Below are positions 23,053 to 35,000 of a stretch of 64,000 nucleotides of DNA, piece by piece. Under the pieces are notes generated by a model. That model saw only the letters and a list, made by a program, of their open reading frames with translations. It had not been told where the DNA came from and made no database searches. Within the stretch, counting starts at the first letter, position 1; every line of letters starts with the position of its first letter. Source of the DNA: Lenzites betulinus (lineage: Eukaryota > Basidiomycota > Agaricomycetes > Polyporales > Polyporaceae); the NCBI GenBank assembly GCA_022264855.1, contig JABYQU010000033.1:62001-126000 (forward strand), given 5' to 3'. Both the position numbers and the translations under genes were made by a program.

Positions 23053-24045
23053 TCATGAAGAGTGCGACGGGGACGTGGGCGGCAGTGAGCTCGATCTCGT
23101 AGGGCCTGCGGTGGCCTTTTCAGGCAGCTCCGGCTCCGAGAGCAACGTCTTCGAAGACGACGCGCGAAGCAGTACCGGCTTCTCGCCGGCCGGGCAGTCT
23201 TCCGGGTCAACCACGGTTACGTCGCTGGGGTGTCTTTCCAGGGGAGAGCACTTCCGCCGCGCAGCGTCCAGGGAGTGCGACCGATCCCGATCTATGTCGC
23301 CCCGCTCCTCCTCCGAGCTAGTGTCACGTCCGCGGCCTTCTTGGATGGCGAGGTGCAGTGACAAATCGCTCAGGCTCCCAGACCGAAGACGGTTCATAGG
23401 AGCGCGTTTTGCAGCGTCGTCGCCTGCGCCCGCTTGGGTGAGCTTGCGCTTCTTCACCAGACTCGGGGGCACTGGGGGGTCGCGGGCCTGGAGCTTGAGG
23501 TGCGTCGGGGAGAAGCTACGAGGCTCGCCTCCACGGGTCCTGCCTGGGAGGATGACAGACATCGCCGATAGCGAAACTGCGCTGGGCATGGACGGCGCGC
23601 CGGACGGGAGGCCGGCGACATGATTTGCCAGCGCCGGAAATGATTGCACCACCGGGTCAAAGTCGAAGATGGACTGGAAGGGCGGAGTACACGAGGCAGG
23701 AGGGAACGGGTACTCAAAGCGCGGAGAAATTTCGAACGGCGTGCCGACGATCGAGGAGGGAGAATGAAGGTTGATAGTGCCCAGGTCGATGCGTGGCTTG
23801 AGTGTGGCCTGGGGCAGTCCGTGTGCAGAGTCCTAGGAATCCGTGGTCAACGCTCAACTTAGGAGAAGTCTACTGGCTGTGCTCACATTGGAGACCGCGT
23901 TCCCCTGATCAACCGAGACGAGGATGAGGTCGTCGTTGTCGGGATCTGGCGTAGGGCCCGATGTGCGCTCGTCCGAGAGCGGCGAGACTCCCTGCATCGG
24001 AATGAGGGAGTCGAGCGGAACACATGTTGACGGTACGGTCGGCAT
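23053..24045 (-). CDS. Hypothetical low-complexity Ser/Pro-rich protein
   Basis: Two exons (24045-23887 and 23832-23053) join in phase to encode 312 residues. Exon 1 starts MPTVPSTCVPLDSLIP and has an acidic PDPDNDDLILVSVD stretch. Exon 2 contains IDLGTINLHSPSSIVGTPFE, DFDPVVQSFPAL, a basic KKRKLTQ (possible nuclear localisation signal) and Ser-rich segments with RSGSLSDLSL and SSEEERGD that look like kinase/CK2 sites. I recognise no domain; most of it should be disordered. The 3' end is uncertain: a 41-nt intron near the end would switch to another frame giving a hydrophobic tail (TSLGGGFAAFRVFSFGIVSS). Upstream exons could also exist. Confidence 0.5.
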
Positions 24046-25984
24046 GGACCTAGGCTCCTGTAAGATCTATACCAGACTCTGTGTTGTGCCTGCCGATGAA
24101 TGACGCGTGCTAGAGGCGGAAAGCAGGTCAATCGCTAGCACAGCGCGCAGACCGTTCTGGCGGGAGCCGCAGAGCTCGTCGTCGTCGTTGTCGTCGTCGT
24201 GGCCGTCTTGGACGAGGGAGGGACGGTGGAGCTGAGAACGGCGGACGATAGTCGAAGCACACCTTATAAGGATATTTGATCGCTATTTTGCTCGATACGC
24301 TGATGTAAGCACGCCGAGGGAACAAGTACTCAAGCGCCCATACTCATTCACTGCGTTTAAGGACCTGTAGGTCGGAGTTGGAGAGACCGCGAGTAACAGA
24401 TTAGGTTGCACGTAGTCTAAGAATCTGAGTAGCAAAAGGATTTCGGGGTCTGAATAACTTGAATTAGTTAACACTAGTAAAGGCAGTCATAGGAACTATA
24501 CGTTTCGAGTGCACCTCCTGCTCGACGTCTGAGCACGTTCAAACAGATCAGCCTAGCCGAAAATAGCACGGCTATTCCCACCTTAGAATGCAACACGGAT
24601 ACACATGCAGGAGTACTTAGTGGTTCACAAGCAGCTCGTATCATAGAACAGCACCCCTAGTTGGCGAGGTCCGTGCACATAAGGGCGCATTGAGTTTAAA
24701 TCGGAGTCGGTCATGTACGCGCGTCCCTCTCCCCTTCACCACCATCAGCCTCAGCATGTCTGACTCTGACTCCTGAGTACCCCGGGGCCCCGTCCCTTGC
24801 AACAGATAACGACCAGTCCTAGTGCACATGTTGCTGCGAGTAAGTTATTTATGTGAGTTTTCGCCTATGACACTCCGACTAGTCTGGTTAACCTGGTGAC
24901 GCAAGCGCGGCCGTTGCGGCCTGACCACAACTATTTTCAAGACGCGCCCCTGCCGTTTCCGAACTGTGCAGGTGTGTTTCCTGATATTCTGGTCTGACTT
25001 TAGACCGACTGGCCGCATACTCGGAGCCGTCGTTCCGGGCCTGTATGTATGTAACATCTCTCTTTGGTCACCGTGTCATTTGCAAGGTACGTCCCTCGTT
25101 GTCGGTACTCAGACGCCTCCACTGTGGCTCGTCATCGAGTTATCTCCATCATTCTTAGGTGTGTCCCTCTCCATGCTCACCATATCCTGGCATGGGCGCC
25201 GAGCCCCCAATTTTTTGACTCGGGATTTGTCTGGAATGGATGGTAAGTCAATAATGTGAGTTTTTATAGCATACATTCACTCATTAGTTCTGATTTCCTG
25301 TATAACAAGTGCTAGGTTGTTGACCAGATCCTGGTGGCGGCCGAGTTCCGATTTATGGAGCCTGCCAGCGGTTACGGTGCGTCAGTATTATATTTTGCTT
25401 TGCTTGTGTATATACTACTAATATACTCACAGCAACGAAGGACCTCGCGCGCGCATATCCAGGAGATGCAAGCTGGTATGTATGTATGGCTCTCACACCA
25501 TATATGCTACAGGATGGGCGTGTTGCCCCCCCCCCCCCCCGGTACGCGGTTGTGCGCTCCCGGAGTATCGGGATTAGCTAGTTAATAGTTATCGTCACCT
25601 GTGAACATCTTCGAATACATGATCTTTTAACTCTCTTTCCATGTGTGATTGCTACTGGGACTCAGCCCTTGCATAGCCGTGACCTGCCTAGATATTACCG
25701 GTTAATCAAAGGTGTGATTAGACCTTCTATTCCAACTTGGACTACTTTCTCAATCCCGTGCTATGAACGTATAACCGCTGCTACGCGCGCCTACACTACC
25801 TCTTGCGTTCAAAGTCCGATAAGCTCTGATATTCGAGGCTATTAGAAGGCGCTCTAAGTACGACCTACAGGTCCTTAAACGCAGTGATTCTGGTCCTTTT
25901 TTCGCGCACTTTCGCGGGTACAAATCCGACGGGTTTGCATGTGTGAGTTTGACATGAATACCCGCCGCAGTCTGGACTCATAAA
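24046..25984. other. Gene-poor region, about 1.9 kb
   Basis: Only short unrelated frames. Includes a 15-base C run at 25526-25540. I see nothing I can name. Confidence 0.5.
25526..25540 (+). repeat. Homopolymer tract, 15 C
   Basis: Uninterrupted run of 15 cytosines in otherwise AT-richer noncoding sequence; the second such tract in the window. Confidence 0.95.
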
Positions 25985-26003
25985 ATGGCGGATAGAGCAA
26001 GAT

Positions 26004-26828
26004 ATGTTTTCAACAGAGGAGGACGCTGCCAGGCACAGCGGGCTCGTGCGGTGCAAGTTCGGATCGTTCCAGACCCTCAGCGCGACATGCCGCGCAGAAC
26101 ATACACCTCACAGCGACGTCATCGCAGCCTGCATCTCCACTATGCGGACTTATGTGGACCCACGCTACCACCCACAGGTCTGGGCCCGGCTGTTGGTTGC
26201 CAGGGCCAGTGGTTTGTGAATTTTCTGATCAATCCGGAGCTAACTAGTACGTGACTAGTCCTCCAACTTCAACTTCAACTTGAAGCGCTAGGATCCACAC
26301 GATGAACGCAGACTCACTGCTCGCTGCGAATGAAATCATCTCAGATACTCGGATATTCGATAATCCTTTGCCGTTCCGCCTGGCATTCATCAGCGGTGAC
26401 AAACAGTACCAAGTGCAAACGGCCCGGGGATGTTCGAGCACCTTGGAGAGGACATCGGTGTCATTAACCCTTCTCAGTCTTGTCCTCGATCGATCGACAT
26501 ATCCGTTACTCTCGCAAAGCGTTTCTTAGCGGTGGATGCTGGCGGATGCTTCGATGTTAGGTTCCGTCTCCCAGACGGAGTCTCCCGCACTGTCCGCTTT
26601 GGCCGCCTCGCTAGGTACCGTATTACCCACGTGCAAGGTCAGTCTTGCACTGGCACGACTGAACTTTTGAAGTATTGACGTGGTGACTTTTACTTGTGAA
26701 GGCAGCACTACTGACATTCAATCTGGGACGCTATTGTTCAAGCTTCAAAGCTTAAAGCGGCAAGCCTCAGCAGAGGGGTCGACGGCGACACACTGGCTGC
26801 AAAGACGGGGGTAGCAGCCTACTAGCGC
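26004..26828 (+). other. Possible unrecognised or decayed gene fragments
   Basis: Three pieces have coding-like codon use. The first is 26004-26219 (MFSTEEDAARHSGLVRCKFG, ending in YHPQVWARLLVARA). The second begins MNADSLLAANEIISDTRIF at 26302. The third begins MFEHLGEDIGVINP at 26430, contains CFDVRFRLPDGVSRTVRFG, and joins through a GT..AG intron (from about 26637) to an exon ending at a TAG near 26826. The second and third pieces are in different frames with no plausible intron between them, so the locus is either mis-assembled, decayed, or not one gene. No domain recognised. Confidence 0.25.
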
Positions 26829-29219
26829 GACCAAGTTCTGCGGCTAGTAACCAGCTGTTGAACATCCCCTCCCCCCTCAAGCAGTCGGGTCAAATGATGC
26901 ATATACGAGGGCTGCCAGACGACGGATTCAGACATAGCCGGGAGGTACGCACGCACATCAGACGCTGATAACTGCCTAATCGAGCACAGTCGCAGTCGCA
27001 TTTTCGACTGTTTGCACTAGTCGGGCGACTATTTGCACCGGTCGGGCGACTATTTGTCAGTCGTACGGTTGGTCGTACGACCGAACATCATTGAGCGTGT
27101 TCGCTGGACGACTGACGGCAGCAGACTCGACCTCGTAACCGACCAGCCGGAGCAAGAGCTAGTAACTGCTACCGCCTTCGCGAGTGATCCGTTCCGCGAC
27201 ATCCTCTCGGCAATGTATCGTCGAACCCGCACGCGGATGCGGACGAACATGCATGATAGCTGCACGGGTTCGCGCAGATCCATGCGGCGGATGTTACCGT
27301 GACTCTACCGATCATCATCATGGGCGTTTTACCCGTGTCTACAGGTCGGATCTACCAAGGCTCACGTTCTCAGCGCGGCAATAAGCAGCAGTATGAAGAT
27401 TTTCGGTTACCTGACCCACATAATATGCCGAGCTCACCCATTTATTATGTTATAGGATGGAAAGCGTCCCGCCCCACGCGAGGTCTTCCATCGCAAGTCC
27501 ACCTTAACATGCACGCCGTTTCGACGTTGACGTCGATAAGCTTAAACCCGCTTGGCGGCTACAAGTGTATAACAACGAGCTCATTCTGGCTGATCACCAG
27601 TGGCCGATAGCAAGGCGGAGCAAACGGGTCCATCCGTGTCGCATACTCCGCCTCCGTTTAGGGTCAGGTCCACAATCCAGCGATGTCGGTGGTAATAGTC
27701 ACGATCTCGACTTACCGATGTCCTCTGGTGAGGAACACAACACTGTGCCTCCGGCTGCCGCATTGAATGTACGCATCGTCGCGGTTACGCCAGATCTGAC
27801 ATCGCCCACTCAACCCGCAATTGACTCCCTCAGTCGATCGTAGCGGGTTCCTGACTCCGCTGCTGGGAAATCAATTGCGAGAATTCACTTGGCACAGCGC
27901 ATACGCTTCTTGGTCGTGAGTACTACGCATACTGATTGAACGGACCAATGCTGACATTGCTGCTGATACGACTCGCTCCGTATACCTCTCCCATGCCCAC
28001 TGGCACTATCGCCGCACTACCTCCACTATACCTACTTTCTTCTCCCGTCACGCTTCAAGCTTCACCACCATCACGGGCCCCTGCGCGCATCTCTTCGCAT
28101 TCAATACTTGGGCTTGGCGGAACCACTTTCGCCATGTGCGCAACGAGAGACCCTCACGCCCGGTGCCGCATCCCCTTACGAGCATGCCTTGACTCACGTA
28201 AAGCCCCCTGGGTCGGTGCCGCATCTTCCCGTCCAGCCCATGAACTCTCTGGAAGTTCAACCCCGCGCAGGAGAACTCCTCTTCGCCCTTGGCAGGAGCA
28301 GAAGCAGAACAGAAGCAGAGGCCCCGCTATGTCGGGATCGAATGAAGCGCAAGGCCTGGACGCTCAGGAGGGATGTATTGACACCGTCGCGACAGGGCAT
28401 CACCCCGTGCTCGGTTCGCCCCTCTGCCATGATCGTACAGTGTGAATATCCCTGCACGTGTCCAATTGACCGCTTCTCTCCCTCGGCTCGGCTCGATGCG
28501 GGGAGGGTGTCCCCGAGTCCCCGAGCTCCAACAAATGTCAATACACCCCTACACAGTAATTGTTTCCGAAGCGGCGGGTCCAGTCTGGCTGCGTCCTCGA
28601 GTTTTGTCTGTTCGTTTATCGTCTCCGCAGAGCTTAGTGAGGACCCTGTTGCGAGCGACCCGCAGTTCGGTGGGAATACCATTCGATCCCCCTGGACCGC
28701 GGCGACCTGGGATGATGGTGGTGCTGGTGGCGGCGGCTGTAAGCAGGCGGATTGCTTTCACTGTTGAGTGCGAATGCTAATTGGTAGGATGATGCTGCAG
28801 ATATGCCGGAGCTTGTGTGACTCAACAGCAGATGCTCTGAGTGGAACAGTGAGGTAAGTAAGCCGTCGAACTGCAATCCACCAGAGTTTGTGGTGCGCCA
28901 CCGAGCTCGCACTACGCCCGCGCACTGCTGCGTCGCATTGCGCCTATGCTGGCATTGCGCGCCCCGATGTCAAGGGGTCTGGGTCAGACGGTGGGGGTAC
29001 ACGCTCATGATAACGAAGCCAATTTATACGGACCAGATATCCGTACGGACGACGAAGATGACGGGTCAACAATATCCCACCGCAAAGAGAAGTCAAACGG
29101 AAACGTTTTGATTCGTAGCTCGTTACTAACAATCGTACATGAAGCGAGGTATATATGCTGTCCGTTCCTGTTTTGTAGCTATCCCAGTCCTCCGATGCGC
29201 CCAATCAACTTTGGGCCGT
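26829..29219. other. Gene-poor region, about 2.4 kb
   Basis: Weak frames only. A plus-strand frame at 28108-28767 (219 codons, MGLAEPLSPCAQ..., ending in a Gly/Cys-rich GGAGGGGCKQADCFHC) has fairly coding-like codons, but an overlapping 141-codon minus frame is as good; neither has motifs. Frames at 27033-27302 and 27565-27843 are likewise unrecognised. Nothing here is strong enough to call. Confidence 0.4.
27020..27056 (+). repeat. 16-bp direct repeat pair, 21-bp period
   Basis: GTCGGGCGACTATTTG occurs at 27020-27035 and 27041-27056. A diverged related unit (CGACTGTTTGCAC) lies immediately before. Sequence around it is rich in GTCG/CGAC inverted elements. Confidence 0.85.
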
Positions 29220-31558
29220 TCAGGCGGGGCCGACAACGGTCAGCTTGGTCTTGCTCAGGCGCGCGATCGTGTCGTCGTCAAGATCGAGGTGGGCCTTGAC
29301 GAGGGCGGGCGGGGTGAGTGCGAGCCACTGCATCCATTTAGTTCAGCGAGTGTCGGCCCGGGCGTGCGGACAGAGACGTACCTGCTGCAAGCTGATGTCC
29401 TGGAAGCGATCAGTGTTGAAGATCTCGAGGAACCGGAGCGTCGTGTTTCCCGTGTTCTCGACGTAGTGGCCGAAAGATGCCGGGACGAAGCCGACATCAC
29501 CAGGCTGTGAGAGGAACGGCCGCCCCGCGGCAAGGGTCAGCATCCGCGGATTCAACAGAGTGAGCGAGACACGGGACGCGGACGCACCTCGTAGTTGAAC
29601 GTGCGGGCGTTGCTGCTGGAGGCGAACAGAGTCACACGGCCCTGGCCCTCACTGTGTCGGAAAAGAACGTGAGTGGTCATGCGCGCAAGACGGAGTAAAA
29701 CACGGATATCACGCACAGATAGTAAGTCCACTCGTCCTGAGTCGGGTGCCACTAAAACAGCGTAAGTCTCGTCAGCACCGCTCCGTCGGCCCTGCGCCAC
29801 CCGCGCAGGTCGAACACTCACGTGAAGCTCCCTAGAGCGCGCGACAATCATTGTTAAATTAGCAGGTGACATGGGTACGGATGTGTGTCGCGCACCTCAT
29901 CGCGCCGGGCTCGACGGTGACCTCTGCGACGGCAATCGCCTGAGCGACGGGGAAGGTGGTCGAGTCGACGACCTTGACCGAGCCGCCGTCCAGAGCGGTC
30001 GCGTTCACCTGCGACATGTGGAAGATGAACGGGCTGGGGATCGTGCCCTGGGGGTCGGAAACGGCCTGCGCATTGTCCGGCGGGGGTGCTGCTCACGCAA
30101 CATTTCCGTAAGCCTCTCGCGCGTCCACCGGGCGCAGCCACGCAGCAGGCACGTACCGCTCGGGAAGATGTAGAGCTGGCGCTCGGGTATGTGGTCGAAC
30201 GCGGAGATGTTCACCTTGAAGTTCTTCGCGAGCACCTCTTTCGGGACGTGCGCGAGCCAGTCCGTGAGCTGCGAGCGTCGCACGCGCGGACAGGTGAGCA
30301 CATGCCATGGGGCAGGTTAAGAATAGACGAGCTGCGCACCAAGAACGTCGAGTCTTCGCTGAACGCGCCGTCGTCGAAGACCTGCCAGTGGCACCCAGCT
30401 CAGCGGCACTGTACCCGCGGGGCCGAGAGAGGGGTGAGAAGCGTACCAGCAGGAACTCAGACCCGTTGGGATCATCGGCGGTCGCCTGCAGCGAGTGCGG
30501 CACGCCGGGCGGGAAATACCAGAGGTCGCCAGCGGACTGCGAAGCGTGTTCAGCCGACGGTCAGCCGGTCTCATGGAGACCCGAACATTGCGAAACACTG
30601 ACCGCCGTGCCGATGTAGTTCTGGCCGTCGCTGTTAATCGCTGTCACCTGAACGGACCCCTGTGCCGTGTGCGGTTCAGAGTCGGCCCAAAGATTGTGTT
30701 CGGTGGCTGCGAACCTTGGTAACGTATGACCACTATATCATCCCGTGCGTTGTCAGCTTCCCGCTCGGAAAACCAGATCAGTTGGAAATATTCACCTCGG
30801 CTGTCTTGTGCCAGTGAAGCTCGCTGCGGAAATTGTATATAAATATTCCGCGACGTACGCGTCACGAGAGGCGACAATCCATGCTCACCGGATCGCGCCC
30901 GCTTCCAGCCGCATGTTGACGCCAGCCATGGCTTCGGAGATAATGAGCATGAAAAATTCTGCGGCGAGCCGTCTCCGGACCACTCACATTGCGCAATGGG
31001 CATCACATCGACTGTGAAATCGTCAGTCCGACGGCCCTCGATTGCAACGTGCGAAGTAATGTGAAACCTACCGTTCTGCTGACGCGCCCAGCCGCCCGTT
31101 TGCAGGCGGTTGTGGCTGAGCGCGAAGGGCCACTTGGCGTTCTGACTGGACACGCAGGGTGAGCAATGCCGGCTAGATGTTAAACGTCTCATGCATTGTA
31201 CGTACACGCTGCCCGCGTCTGTGCTGGGGGGCGCTAGCAAGTCAGGGTTCTGGAGGGCCAAAGGTATATTCTGCGGCCCCATGATAGTTGCACCCAGGGA
31301 ACCACGGATGGCCTGCGGGTCACCTGTGGCATCCTCGCTCCACAGCATCCCGTTCGGATCGTCGCTGGCGAAGGGCACTGTGACGGAGGCGGGCTCAGCA
31401 GAGAAGGTGCTCGACGGCGCCGGTTGCTTGCTGCTAGCCAACGCAGACGAGATCTGGGTCGCCGCCCTCGCCGAGACCGACGACACGACTGCCGGTGCGG
31501 CGGACGCGTACTGGGCGAGGAGAACGGCGCAGAGAACGGCCTTGCTGAAGGAGAGCAT
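29220..31558 (-). CDS. Secreted oxalate decarboxylase (bicupin)
   Basis: Manganese-dependent bicupin converting oxalate to formate and CO2, used by wood-decay fungi to control extracellular or cell-wall oxalate and pH. Many short exons on the minus strand. The precursor begins MLSFSKAVLCAVLLAQYASA, a clear signal peptide. Both cupin metal sites are present: ELHWHKTAEWSYV with GDLWYFPPGVPHS in the first, and ELHWHPTQDEWTYYL with GDVGFVPASFGHYVEN in the second. The end is SKTKLTVVGPA. The ATG at 31558 is preferred over an upstream in-frame one because it directly opens the signal peptide and lies 68 bp downstream of a TATA-like box. The length and two-cupin layout fit fungal oxalate decarboxylases. 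Confidence 0.93.
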
Positions 31559-31625
31559 TGTGAAGCTAGCTGGGGAGGAGCGGAAGAGCTGAGCGAGCTG
31601 AAGAACGGCACCCAGGTATGCCAGG

Positions 31626-31633
31626 CTTTTATA
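31626..31633 (-). promoter_or_regulatory. TATA-like box of oxalate decarboxylase
   Basis: TATAAAAG on the minus strand, 68-75 bp before the ATG at 31558. The same octamer at similar spacing precedes the alcohol dehydrogenase at 19667. Confidence 0.6.
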
Positions 31634-34275
31634 CATTTCCCAGTGTAGGCGAGTCAAGGCCAAAAGAGGATCGTCAAGAGTGTCGCGCGTCAGGCGGGTC
31701 GGGTATCACAAGGCACACTTTCGCAGAATGAATAGCGCGGGGGAACACGGACAGCCGTAGTGTCGGGCGAGGGTGCATCGCCAGAGATTGGTCTGTTGAC
31801 ACCAACCACACATGCAGGGGGTCGGAAGGTATCGGTGGCACGAGCTTCGCGAGATCAAGGGCAACACAAGTCGGCCAAGCGAGAAGGATTCCAAAGAAGG
31901 CGCACGACATGCGTTGAAGATTCTGCGTCCCCCTCTCCCGGACCAATGTAGTGCTGGGACGACGGTAAGGCGGAGTGCACCCGTGGATGACGTTGCAGGG
32001 TGATACGTGCGCTTCAGCACTGACAGTTGTCACAGTCAGACACCGTGATAGTATCATCAAGGGGACGTTGAAACTCCTGGACCCTAGTAAATTCAGCGCC
32101 GTGAAATATCGATCAGGGTAACTTTCCGCGCTTCACCAGCACTTCGCCCTACTTCCCACGGTTGCCCGACGTTTTGAACATCATCCTGCGAAAGCACCTG
32201 GACTGATCACGAGGACATACCATCATATCCTAGTATTGTCCCCAAACACGGGGGAGCCCAAACAATCACCATCTTTTGGCGGCAGTTGCGTCGGCACGCA
32301 CTCAGCGCTATACTATGTAACAACGGCGGAGTATATCCCGCCTGGAACCGCAGTACATGAGTCAAAGACCCATCAGCGACACCTTAAATGTTATTGAAAA
32401 TATCACTCACCCTGTGAGGGTGACCTCCCTATTCGTGAGGATCATGGCCAGCTGGTCGGAACGCGAAGTTGCGAATGATCGCGAGTATAGATGCACGGAT
32501 AGACGGAGCCGGCATACGGTCACACCGTACTATGAATAACTACGAGCAATACCGGGGTAATAAGGGCGGTTTGCAGCAAAGGGCGCACCTTGGTTAGTGA
32601 CGGGCCACCAGTGATGGTAAAGAAGGCGCAGTCCGGGATCTGATATGGTCAGGAAAAAGGAACAGAAGTCGCCAACGCAGGTTATCCTCGAGCTACTCAC
32701 ACGGGTGATCAACCCTGTAAACCTTCCTCGTTCACGGGATGGGAATTATTGAAGCAATATTAGTAGGACTTACTTCCTAACGAGTGGAAACGGTGCTTGC
32801 AGCAACCGCTTCACGCATTGCTATTATTTGACACGTACCAACGCAGTAAGTGAATACGGCATCTGGATAATTTCATGGAGACCCGCCGGGTATGTTTGAG
32901 TCTCGGGCGAGTAATCACCGCCCACGTGTGCATTCTAGGATCACTGATCAGCGCTACAAACGTGGGGGTGTTGTATCTCTGTGGGGGTATACCTCGCCGG
33001 GGCTTACCAGAGACCTCATGACAATACTGCCGGAAAAGCCTGATTCTCATCAGCGTATGATACCCTCATGTCGTGGCACTTCGTGCTAGTGCGCACCACA
33101 TCCAGACTATTCTCGAGATAGAACTCGCAACGTTAATTCGGTCCTGGCTGCTACGTCATGCTGACCTGGGACATTGTCAGAAGATGAGGGCAGATCGTCG
33201 GAGAGATTAAAAATACCGTAGGCGTGCCTTGGATATTCGCCACGGATCGTTCCGCACTGAAGGTAGGGCAGCCGTATTGCAACGCGTGGTACATCGGAGC
33301 AATCCGCAACTGAACAGCGTTTGGTGCGGTAGGGATGTCGGGATCATGGGGAGCCTCGGAACTATCGTGCATCCGATATGCTCCTGCTTGAGAGCCATCT
33401 CAGTGGTCCCCTCCCAAGGTAGTGCTCTAATCCGCGGTATCTGTGGCACATGCAAGCACTACTTGATGTGTACTTGAACAGGCCACTCAAAGGATATCAA
33501 TGGTAAGTATTGACATAGTGAGGTCATGTATGCGAATGCATACCAATAACATGATGAGAACTTGGGCCTGTGCGGCGATTCCGCGCACGATGATGCCACC
33601 CCGGGTTGCTCCATCACAATTCCTCCCAGAGTGTGTGCAAGCTGGCGCCGGGTGGGCAGTACGAGGAACGGCTTTCTAACATCAGCACGAGGTAAGCGAA
33701 AGAGAAGAGAGAGCATAGTAGGCGTGCGAACAGGCGGTCATAGTGGACAACGAGGTTGTTCAAAGTTGGGGAACAATTTGAGCTGTGGTGCGAGCAATCC
33801 ACAGGCTCGTCAGCCTATGTAGCTCAACAGAACTACGGAGTAGGTGGTGCAAGGCTGGATTGGAGGTTGTTTATGTCGTTTACAGCATGCCAAGTCCGCT
33901 TGGCAGGGCTTGCGGAGGTAGGCGGAGTGAGACAGTGTTGGGGAGAAGGAAGTTCAAGAGCGCGCTCGTCGCCGAGCTCTCGCCAAGGCCTTCGACTCGC
34001 TCAAGTACTAGTTGAGTTACTTATTCTTCGACACCTCATAGTAGCATCCAGACCGGATTGCACTATTTTTTGCATTCAATGATGAGCAGAAAAGACTCGT
34101 CGGACTCGTTCATATTGCGTCTCGCAGGTCGTTATACTATTAAACGGTTCCCGACTCGAGCTCTAGCCAAGCGCTCGGGATCCTAGTGCGTCGCTCGGGC
34201 TGACTGTTGCCCGTTGGACATTCAAAGGACATGACCTATCAGTTTCAGTGTTCCAACCGACTAAAAATTGCAGGA
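31634..34275. other. Gene-poor region, 2.6 kb
   Basis: Only scattered short frames with no recognisable motifs. The left end is the upstream region of oxalate decarboxylase. Confidence 0.5.
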
Positions 34276-34608
34276 TCAAGCAGTACTTGCAGCACGCCTT
34301 TGCACTGCGATACTAGTACATAAATGTATCCGGGTGCCAGTGACACCCGCAAAGCGACGCGCTAGGGGAGGGAATTGCTGACCCCGCAGACTGACTAGCA
34401 TCAGCTGCGTGGCATGCCAAGTACGCTCCGAGAATAGCTGCTTCGCAGGGGGAACTCGGATGCCTGCCAGGTCATTGCACATCTGCTCGGGTGGTATGGG
34501 TACTCTCGGATCCAAGGAGGCAGCTACGCGCATGGCGCCCACCAGCTGCGAGAGTAGCTGCTGCATCTCCCGAACCTTCAGCCGACAACGTACCGCATCG
34601 TGGTGCAT
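34276..34608 (-). other. Possible small open frame, 110 codons, unrecognised
   Basis: Starts at an ATG at 34608 and reads MHHDAVRCRLKVREMQQLLS, then a segment with MRVAASLDPRVPIPPEQM. Codons are GC-rich at the third position and a helical, amphipathic N-terminus is plausible. No domain, signal peptide or neighbours support a function; it may be a fragment or chance. Confidence 0.25.
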
Positions 34609-35000
34609 CCCGCGACGACCCGAGGGGGGTGCACGAGCGCATGGTCACCGCCTTCTCCCCAATCTCCCCGGCGGACGTCGGACCTTCTTGGTTTCTGTTG
34701 TACTCCGCTTCGACGCTTCGTCTGTGCAAGGACTGGCTGTTCAAGTTTAACACAGCGCGCGCCGCGGAGACACGTGGACCCGTGATTTTAATGAACTTCT
34801 TCCTCCCGGGTATCTTATAGAATGATACTGTGGAAACAAGCGGAATCGTGGCACGAACGTCACAATATCGTAATCGAGCTGGCCACTACTGACCGCAAAT
34901 TAGATTCAGCCTAGTAGGGAGCCCGTCGTCGTCACACTGCAACATGTCAGGAGGGCTGCGGACATTGGTATTGATGACACGGACATACAATGAGAGGTGA

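Noticed and set aside
30086..30601. 171-codon plus-strand open frame
   Set aside because: Antisense to oxalate decarboxylase exons, whose cupin motifs are unambiguous.
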